A DNA stretch of 11,250 nt from Saprospiraceae bacterium (GTDB taxonomy: Bacteria; Bacteroidota; Bacteroidia; Chitinophagales; Saprospiraceae), in contig JADZBJ010000369.1 of assembly GCA_020852155.1 (NCBI GenBank), forward strand, positions 1 to 11,250, in the 5' to 3' direction. Under the pieces are notes generated by a model. The model was not told the origin of the DNA. It ran no database searches and was given only the letters and a program-made list of their open reading frames with translations. The translations under genes were made by a program, and so were the position numbers. This document shows positions 1 through 6,018 of the stretch, piece by piece. Numbering within the stretch: the stretch's first letter is position 1; every line of letters begins with the position of its first letter.

Positions 1-3000
1 ACAAATGGCGGTACTTCATGGAGCACAGATCAAATGCCTTGGGGGAGTGTGCATACTTTGCGCTATTTGCCGTCAGATCCCTCAATCATATTTGCGGCGA
101 CAGCAAGCGGATTGTACCGCAAAGCACCCGCCGGTTCGACTATCCCACAAAGCATACCCTTCAATATCAATGGGTTGAAAAGTGGTGATCCGACCTGGAA
201 TCGGAATTCGGGAAGTAATGCTACATGTTCGTCATCGGCCGGTACCAATCAGTACTATCGCGTATTCCCGTTTACCGTTTCGACATCCGGCAGTTATACA
301 TTTATGATGTGCACGCCTACATCTGACTGGGATGCGCATGCCTCATTATTCCAAAATGCCTTTGATGGCAGTAATCCTTGCGGTGTGCCATCAAACCACT
401 TATATTCAGATGATGATGCCAATTCAGGGGGTAATTGTAACAATGACCCGATGTTTACAGTGTCATTGTCAACTGGAATCACTTACTATCTGGTATCAAC
501 TTCCTATAACAATCTGGTGACCGGAAATTATCAATGGACGTTTACCGGGCCGAGCGGCGCAACCCTGACAAACAATGAGGCCAGCTGGATGCAAGTGCCA
601 ACAGTTACAACTGAATGTTTCGATGCGTTTTTTAAAGAGGGCGATGATACCAAGATGTTTGTCCTGAAAACCAATGGTACAAAAGTCGAATTCTGGAAGT
701 CAAGTGACAGCGGTGTAACCTTTTCTTCCAGCCTGACCGGCTGGCCAACTATCTCCACAACATCGGGCCGAATGACCACCACTGCGGCCAATCCGAATCG
801 CCTTTACGCGGTGTTGCTGGGTACCACGGCGCCGAACGATATACCCTATATTATGCGGTCAAACGACGCAGGAGCCAACTGGACGGTCATGTGCACCGGC
901 GTTACAGGACTGACGGGGAGTAATAGTACACTTATTCCTTTGGGCATGAGTAATGGTCAGGGATTTTATGACCTGGATATTATCGCCAGTCCGACCAATG
1001 CCGATCTGGTCATTGCTGCTTCAACAACGGCCTATCGGTCAACTGATGGCGGTGCGACGTTTACACCTTTAGGTGGCTATCATGGCTCGTTTGGTATTCA
1101 CCCGGATATTCAGGAAATGTTGGCGATTAATGGTGATACCTGGATTGCTACCGACGGTGGTATCAATTACTCGACAGATTTCTTTGCTGCGACGGCCAAC
1201 TTTACGCCTCGTTTCAAAGGTATTTACAGCTCCGATATGTGGGGTTTTGGACAGGGCTGGAATGAAGACATCGTAGGTGGTGGCCGCTACCACAACGGCA
1301 ATACGGCCTTGAGTGAACAATATGCCGATGGCGAAGCCATTCGCCTCGGTGGCGGCGAGCAAGCCACTGGTTATTACATGATCGGCCGCCCGCGACACAT
1401 TGCCTTTTCGGATATTTTACCCAAGATTATTCCCACGACCCGCAATGGCGCTTTGGTTGATTTTACATTTTCCAAATTCCCGAACGAAGACGGTTATGGC
1501 AATGACATGAGCGAAATCGAATTTTTGCCGCATTGCTACGGAACTGTCTATACCGGAAATGGCAATGATTTCTGGCGCTCTACCGATGGCGGACTGAGCT
1601 GGACGTCGCTGCATACGTTTACCGGAAGGGTAAAGGAGTTTGAAATTTCAAGAAGCAACCCCAATGTCATTTATCTGGCGACGAACACGCCCACTCAATT
1701 ACAAAAATCATCGGATGGCGGAGTGACCTGGACGGCCATTACACTGCCCTCCGGAGGCTCTATGTACAGGGCTTCCCTGGCGCTTTCCTATACCAATGAA
1801 AATACGCTGTGGTTTGTATCGCCGAGCAATTCATCCGGTAATCGCGTTTTTAAAACAACAGATGGCGGCGCCAGTTGGGTCAATTTGACCACCTCGACCA
1901 TCAACGGTCAAGCCTATACAGCCATCGTTCACCAGCAAGGCACAGACAATGGCGTCTATATTTTGGGCGACAATGGCGTGGCGTTTTACAAAAGCGATTC
2001 AGAAGCGGATTGGGTTCAATTTAATACCGGATTGCCCAAAGTGCATAACAACGAACACATCAAACCTTTTTATCGCGACAGTAAATTACGCAGTGCCGGC
2101 AATCAGGGGATTTGGGAAATTGATTTTTACGAGGAGGCAGCGCCGATTGCACAGCCAACGGTTGATAAACTGTCCACCTATTGTGGTCGCGATACGTTTT
2201 ACTTCGATGATTATTCAGTCCTGAACCACGCCAGCGCGACCTGGTCGTGGTCTTTCCCCGGAGCAAACTATGTGAGTTCCACCACCGTTCGAAATCCGAA
2301 GGTTACTTACCCGTCTATTGGCACTTACGATGTGTCATTGACCGTGACGAATCCGAATGGCAGCAGCACTAAGACACTGACAGGAATTATCAATGTCATT
2401 GCCAATGAATGTCTCCCGGATACCATACCCGGCAAAGCGCTGACGCTGACTGCCAGCACTGATTATGCTGTCCAGAAATCAGCGCTAAATGTCACCACCA
2501 ACAACCTGACATTAAGTGCTTGGATCAAGCCTGCCGGCATTCAGGTAGATACTGCAGGGATAATTTTTTCAGCAAATAGCGGCGCCACAGGCTTGAATTT
2601 CAGATCTGCGAATCAGTTGGGCTACCACTGGGCCGATCAGGCTTCGACTTATGGCTGGACTGGCGGACCTACGGTGCCAGCCAATGAATGGTCGCACGTG
2701 GCGCTGGTGGTCAAAGATGGCGCTGGCACTAACGATACGGCTACGGTTTATCTAAACGGCGTACCTGCTTTCAGGGTTGGCACCCATAATCCGATTACGT
2801 TTGCGTCAGCATTCCAACTCGGGCGAGATCGCACCAACTCATCGCGCAATTACGTTGGGCAGATGGATGAAGTGGTCATGTACGACCGCGCATTAACAAC
2901 CGCCGAGATCAGGGAGTTAATGAACCTGACCCGTAACAACCCGAATACAGGCAGTATGCCGGGCAATGATGCCAACCTGAAATCCTATTATCAATTCAAT

Positions 3001-4101
3001 GAACTGTTGAGTCCGACGCCTTATGACAAAGTCGGTCCGCGACATTTGTCATTGGTGGGTGGCGCGAATATTACCGCTACCTCTACAGCGCCGGTTGGCG
3101 GCGGGCGATTCCACCGTATGGCCGTAACCACAGGCGGGGCAAAAACATTCACCAATGCCAGCCTGAGACTGACCTTTCCGGCTTCTGGGCCTTACCCGAA
3201 TGGCGAAATGGTGGCGACTCGCCTCAATGTGCCGTCCGACCAATTATGTGCTGGGCAAATTTTACCCGATCCTGCGGGTTATTGGGTGTTGCGCAATTAT
3301 GGAACCAATGCCACATTTAGCCAAATCACAGAAACGGCATTCTTGAATGTTCCGGGTGTAACGCCATTCATGTCCAGTCAGCCCAATGCTGTTCAACTGT
3401 ACCGCCGCAATCACAATCAGGATGGCAGCACATGGGGCTCCTCCGTTGATGATGCTGACGCTGTCACACACAATGCCGGTGTTGGCAATGTAACCTTCAA
3501 TTTTGGCTATAATTCAGGCTGGCACCAGTTTGAAATGGGGTTAAATCCTGTTGTCTTTCCGTTAGAATTGCTTGATTTTCAGGCTCGCTTAACGGCGGAA
3601 CATTCAGGACTGTTGACCTGGACGAGCCAGTTGGAGCAAAATTTTAAAGGCTATTTTATCGAACATAGCACCGACGGTATTCGATTTGAAACGCTGGGCT
3701 TTGTCGCCGGAAAAGGCGGCGGCGATTATGTGTTTACGCACTTGTCTTTAAAGCCTGGTACGCATTATTATCGCCTGAAAATGGAGGATACAAATGGCGA
3801 ATTCCGTTATTCCGGCTTAAAAACACTGCAATACCTCAATGACGTAGGCGACATTTCGGTCTATCCGAATCCGAATACCGATGGCTGGTTTTATATGGAA
3901 ATTCAGGCGACTCAGGCAGAACACCTGAATGTTGTTTTCGCCAATGCCGAAGGACGTGTGTTGCACAGTTTTGAAGTGAATGACCTGAAAGAGGCATCCA
4001 AAAGGATGTTCCATCTGCCATTTCCGCCCGGTGTTTACCTGATGACCATTACACCGGATAATGGATTGCCTGTCCAGAAAAGACTGGTGATTGCGGAGTG
4101 A
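1..4101 (+). CDS. Secreted Asp-box/PKD/LamG protein with T9SS sorting domain (5' partial)
   Basis: The frame is open from base 1 (TNGGTSWS..., itself an Asp-box), so the gene starts upstream of the window; the ATG at 34 is internal. 1366 residues are visible and the stop is TGA at 4099-4101. Seen in order: Asp-box (BNR/sortilin-type propeller) repeats including KSSDSGVTF, RSNDAGANW, RSTDGGATF, RSTDGGLSW, KSSDGGVTW and KTTDGGASW over roughly residues 1-690; a four-cysteine beta-rich insertion at about residues 55-195; a PKD domain at about 714-805 (WSWSFPG, GTYDVSLTVTNPNG); a LamG/concanavalin-like domain at about 809-977 (LSAWIKPAG, MDEVVMYDRALT); a beta-rich linker; an FN3-like segment (LTWTS, FIEHSTDG, HYYRLKMED); and a C-terminal type A sorting domain from about 1283 (VYPNPN at 1287, GVYLMTI, KRLVIAE). 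Known of the family: such proteins cross the outer membrane by the type IX system and are anchored or released at the surface. The ligand or substrate is not evident; adhesion or polymer binding is a guess. Confidence 0.9.
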   Translation, partial: TNGGTSWSTDQMPWGSVHTLRYLPSDPSIIFAATASGLYRKAPAGSTIPQSIPFNINGLKSGDPTWNRNSGSNATCSSSAGTNQYYRVFPFTVSTSGSYTFMMCTPTSDWDAHASLFQNAFDGSNPCGVPSNHLYSDDDANSGGNCNNDPMFTVSLSTGITYYLVSTSYNNLVTGNYQWTFTGPSGATLTNNEASWMQVPTVTTECFDAFFKEGDDTKMFVLKTNGTKVEFWKSSDSGVTFSSSLTGWPTISTTSGRMTTTAANPNRLYAVLLGTTAPNDIPYIMRSNDAGANWTVMCTGVTGLTGSNSTLIPLGMSNGQGFYDLDIIASPTNADLVIAASTTAYRSTDGGATFTPLGGYHGSFGIHPDIQEMLAINGDTWIATDGGINYSTDFFAATANFTPRFKGIYSSDMWGFGQGWNEDIVGGGRYHNGNTALSEQYADGEAIRLGGGEQATGYYMIGRPRHIAFSDILPKIIPTTRNGALVDFTFSKFPNEDGYGNDMSEIEFLPHCYGTVYTGNGNDFWRSTDGGLSWTSLHTFTGRVKEFEISRSNPNVIYLATNTPTQLQKSSDGGVTWTAITLPSGGSMYRASLALSYTNENTLWFVSPSNSSGNRVFKTTDGGASWVNLTTSTINGQAYTAIVHQQGTDNGVYILGDNGVAFYKSDSEADWVQFNTGLPKVHNNEHIKPFYRDSKLRSAGNQGIWEIDFYEEAAPIAQPTVDKLSTYCGRDTFYFDDYSVLNHASATWSWSFPGANYVSSTTVRNPKVTYPSIGTYDVSLTVTNPNGSSTKTLTGIINVIANECLPDTIPGKALTLTASTDYAVQKSALNVTTNNLTLSAWIKPAGIQVDTAGIIFSANSGATGLNFRSANQLGYHWADQASTYGWTGGPTVPANEWSHVALVVKDGAGTNDTATVYLNGVPAFRVGTHNPITFASAFQLGRDRTNSSRNYVGQMDEVVMYDRALTTAEIRELMNLTRNNPNTGSMPGNDANLKSYYQFNELLSPTPYDKVGPRHLSLVGGANITATSTAPVGGGRFHRMAVTTGGAKTFTNASLRLTFPASGPYPNGEMVATRLNVPSDQLCAGQILPDPAGYWVLRNYGTNATFSQITETAFLNVPGVTPFMSSQPNAVQLYRRNHNQDGSTWGSSVDDADAVTHNAGVGNVTFNFGYNSGWHQFEMGLNPVVFPLELLDFQARLTAEHSGLLTWTSQLEQNFKGYFIEHSTDGIRFETLGFVAGKGGGDYVFTHLSLKPGTHYYRLKMEDTNGEFRYSGLKTLQYLNDVGDISVYPNPNTDGWFYMEIQATQAEHLNVVFANAEGRVLHSFEVNDLKEASKRMFHLPFPPGVYLMTITPDNGLPVQKRLVIAE

Positions 4102-4111
4102 GTACATGTAC

Positions 4112-4221
4112 GCCGAAACCCCAGTTTCGGCACACACGCACCGCGTACCGTGTACCGCCGAAACCCCAGTTTCGGCACACACGCACCGCGTACCGTGTAC
4201 CGTCGAAACCCCAGTTTCGAC
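4112..4221. repeat. Three tandem 45-bp units, each carrying a perfect 8-bp hairpin
   Basis: Units begin at 4112, 4157 and 4202, with an exact 45-bp period. The first two hairpins are GCCGAAAC-CCCA-GTTTCGGC. The third is GTCGAAAC-CCCA-GTTTCGAC: both arms changed together, so the stem stays perfect. The 25-bp spacer between hairpins is identical in its two copies apart from the base bordering the third hairpin. The array begins 10 bp after the stop of the exported-protein gene. The 45-bp length is 15 codons and several frames read through it, giving spurious repeat peptides on both strands; I do not call these genes. It is too short and too regular at its stems for a CRISPR call, and no cas genes are nearby. 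A REP-like intergenic hairpin repeat is the best label. Confidence 0.85.
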
Positions 4222-4264
4222 ACGCGGGTGCTACATGTTTTACCAAAAAACGGCAAGTCAGTTT

Positions 4265-4331
4265 AATCGTTAATAACGCAAAAAGCGCCAGATTTTTTAA
4301 AAACCTGGCGCTTTTTGCGTTATTAACGGTT
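4265..4331. terminator. Bidirectional hairpin terminator between convergent genes
   Basis: The arms at 4268-4291 and 4305-4328 are perfect 24-bp reverse complements around a 13-nt A/T-rich loop, and the pairing extends outward to 4265/4331 with G-U wobble. The core is AAAAAGCGCCAG...CTGGCGCTTTTT, so each strand presents a GC stem followed by a T-run, as expected for a terminator serving both directions. It lies between the + strand exported-protein gene (stop at 4101) and the - strand carboxylase gene (stop at 4401). The very long symmetric stem followed by a conserved tail suggests it may have come from a mobile palindromic element rather than evolving only as a terminator. Confidence 0.75.
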
Positions 4332-4337
4332 GTGTGT

Positions 4338-4364
4338 AAAAAGCACAGAATCGCTACTTGTGAG
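4338..4364 (+). repeat. 27-bp dispersed repeat tail, copy 1
   Basis: The sequence starting AAAAAGCACAGAATCG recurs at 10277-10303 with 25 of 27 bases identical; the two differences are both transitions. In both places it directly follows the right arm of a long hairpin (arms ending at 4328 and 10274). This indicates a shared dispersed element with a palindromic core and a fixed tail, not chance. The left end of this copy is not recognisable, so it may be a truncated relative of the element at 10162-10309. Confidence 0.75.
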
Positions 4365-4374
4365 GTGCCCTCAT

Positions 4375-4394
4375 GTCGAAACTGGTGTTTCGAC
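4375..4394 (-). repeat. Fourth hairpin of the GTCGAAAC family, opposite orientation
   Basis: GTCGAAAC-TGGT-GTTTCGAC. On the - strand it reads GTCGAAAC-ACCA-GTTTCGAC, matching the third tandem hairpin at 4202-4221 except for one loop base. The stem is a perfect 8 bp. It sits 6 bp downstream of the stop codon of the - strand carboxylase gene. The terminator and the 27-bp tail are therefore bracketed by hairpins of one family whose loops point in opposite orientations. Confidence 0.75.
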
Positions 4395-4400
4395 TGTACA

Positions 4401-5942
4401 TTACAGCGGCACGTTGCCGTGTTTGCGTTTGGGCCTGTCCACGTTTTTGTGTTCCAGCATCGCAAATGCCTTGATGAGTTTACGGCGGGTTTCTGCGGGT
4501 TGAATAACCTCGTCAATAAAGCCGCGGGCAGCAGCGCGATACGGATTGGCAAATGTGTCAGCGTATTCTTTTTCCTTTTCTAAAAGTTTGGCGGCCGGGT
4601 CGGCAGCGGCATCAATTTCCTTTTTGAAAATGATTTCAGAAGCGCCTTTCGCACCCATAACAGCAATTTCAGCCGTCGGCCAGGCAAAGTTCATGTCTGC
4701 GCCGATGTGTTTGGAGTTCATCACATCATAAGCGCCTCCGTAGGCTTTGCGCGTGATGACCGTAATACGCGGCACGGTGGCTTCGCTGAAGGCATACAGC
4801 AATTTAGCACCGTTGGTAATGATGGCATTCCATTCCTGGTCAGTGCCGGGCAAAAAGCCGGGTACGTCTTCCAGCACCAGCAGCGGAATGTTGAAGCAAT
4901 CGCAAAAGCGAACGAAACGCGCTGCTTTTTTGGAAGAGTTTACATCCAAAACCCCGGCGAGGTTGATCGGCTGATTGGCAACAATACCAATACTGCGGCC
5001 GGCCAGTCGGGCAAAACCTACCACAATATTTTCGGCGTACTGCTCATGGATTTCAAAGAAAGAATCCGGGTCGGCCAATTCGCTAATCACCTCCTTGATG
5101 TCGTAGGGTTGATTGGCATTTTCCGGAATAATATGATTGAGCGCATCGCGGTATTCATCGCTGAGCGTCCAGGGCAGGGTAGGGGCTTTTTCGTTGCAAT
5201 TTTGAGGGATATACGATAACAACTGTTTCAGTTTGTACATACAGTCAATATCGTTGGAGGCGGTCAGGTGCGTCACCCCGGAGCGACTGGCGTGGGTGCT
5301 GGCGCCGCCCAGTTCCTCGCTGGAAACCTCTTCGTTGGTAACGGTCTTGACGACATTCGGGCCGGTAACAAACATATACGAACTGCCCTCAACCATCATG
5401 ATAAAATCGGTCATGGCCGGGCTGTATACAGCGCCGCCGGCGCAAGGGCCCATGATCGCCGATATTTGTGGAATGACGCCGCTCGACTGCACATTTCGGT
5501 AAAAAATATCCGCATAGCCGCCGAGGGAATTGACGCCCTCCTGAATACGCGCACCACCGGAATCGTTCAGCCCGATTAACGGCGCGCCGTTGCGAACGGC
5601 CAGATCCATCACCTTGCAGATTTTTTCAGCGTGCGTTTCGGAAAGAGAGCCGCCGAAAACAGTAAAGTCCTGTGCAAAAACATAAATCAGGCGACCGTTG
5701 ACGGTACCGTAACCCGTCACGACGCCATCGCCGAGAAACTGCTGTTCGGCCATGCCAAAATCGGTACTGCGGTGCGTGACCAATGCCCCGATTTCCTCGA
5801 AGCTGTCTTCATCCAGCAGAAAATGCACACGTTCACGAGCAGTGAGTTTGCCCTTTTTGTGTTGCGCGTCAATACGGCTTTGTCCGCCGCCCAGTTTGGA
5901 TTCCTCCAGTTTGGCTTGTAGTGCTTCGATGTGCTTTATCAT
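4401..5942 (-). CDS. pccB: Acyl-CoA (propionyl-CoA type) carboxylase beta subunit / carboxyltransferase
   Basis: A 513-aa protein of normal family length. The carboxyltransferase subunit moves CO2 from carboxybiotin to an acyl-CoA, in cytosolic propionyl-CoA (or methylmalonyl-CoA decarboxylase-type) metabolism. Visible features: an N-terminal region typical of the family (RIDAQHKKGKLTARER at 23-38), the first crotonase-like half with FGGS (97-100), SGGARIQEG (128-136) and GPCAGGAVYSPA (165-176), and the second half with RKAYGGAYDVMNS (398-410) and FAWPTAEIAVMGAKGA (419-434). The glycine-rich loops match the oxyanion-hole regions of the PccB/MmdA family. It ends in the family-typical KHGN-PL tail. 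No biotin carrier or biotin carboxylase gene lies in the window, so the partner subunit is elsewhere. Substrate preference (propionyl, acetyl, methylcrotonyl or methylmalonyl) cannot be settled from this sequence; PccB/MmdA is favoured by overall resemblance. The start ATG at 5942 opens on MIKHIEALQ, a usual beginning; no strong Shine-Dalgarno is seen, which is normal in Bacteroidota. It lies 74 bp downstream of mutS on the same strand. Confidence 0.93.
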   Translation of the reverse strand: MIKHIEALQAKLEESKLGGGQSRIDAQHKKGKLTARERVHFLLDEDSFEEIGALVTHRSTDFGMAEQQFLGDGVVTGYGTVNGRLIYVFAQDFTVFGGSLSETHAEKICKVMDLAVRNGAPLIGLNDSGGARIQEGVNSLGGYADIFYRNVQSSGVIPQISAIMGPCAGGAVYSPAMTDFIMMVEGSSYMFVTGPNVVKTVTNEEVSSEELGGASTHASRSGVTHLTASNDIDCMYKLKQLLSYIPQNCNEKAPTLPWTLSDEYRDALNHIIPENANQPYDIKEVISELADPDSFFEIHEQYAENIVVGFARLAGRSIGIVANQPINLAGVLDVNSSKKAARFVRFCDCFNIPLLVLEDVPGFLPGTDQEWNAIITNGAKLLYAFSEATVPRITVITRKAYGGAYDVMNSKHIGADMNFAWPTAEIAVMGAKGASEIIFKKEIDAAADPAAKLLEKEKEYADTFANPYRAAARGFIDEVIQPAETRRKLIKAFAMLEHKNVDRPKRKHGNVPL

Positions 5943-5984
5943 GTTTAAGCAGGCTTTACGTAATTTCAGTGATGACTATGATGC

Positions 5985-6018
5985 CTTATACGCAGGGCAA
6001 AAAATGTGTCAACACATT
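5985..6018 (-). promoter_or_regulatory. Candidate promoter and palindromic operator upstream of the carboxylase gene
   Basis: Read on the - strand, TTGACA (6012-6007) is followed after 16 bp by TATAAG (5990-5985), a sigma70-like arrangement 42 bp before the ATG at 5942. A perfect 7-bp inverted repeat with a 2-bp centre, AATGTGT-CA-ACACATT at 6003-6018, covers the -35 hexamer and touches the mutS stop codon. This is the layout of a repressor site. Caution: Bacteroidota promoters usually use TAnnTTTG, which I do not find here, so the promoter call is weak; the palindrome itself is certain. Confidence 0.4.

Noticed and set aside
4112..4221. CRISPR array
   Set aside because: Spacers are almost identical to each other, units are strictly tandem, only three copies exist, and no cas genes are present.
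4049..4583. Open frames of 160-170 codons on both strands through the hairpin repeats (peptides with repeated RNWGFGG or KPQFRHTRTAYRV)
   Set aside because: They exist because the 45-bp period is a multiple of three and lacks stops. They overlap the ends of two well-supported genes and the terminator, and resemble no known protein.
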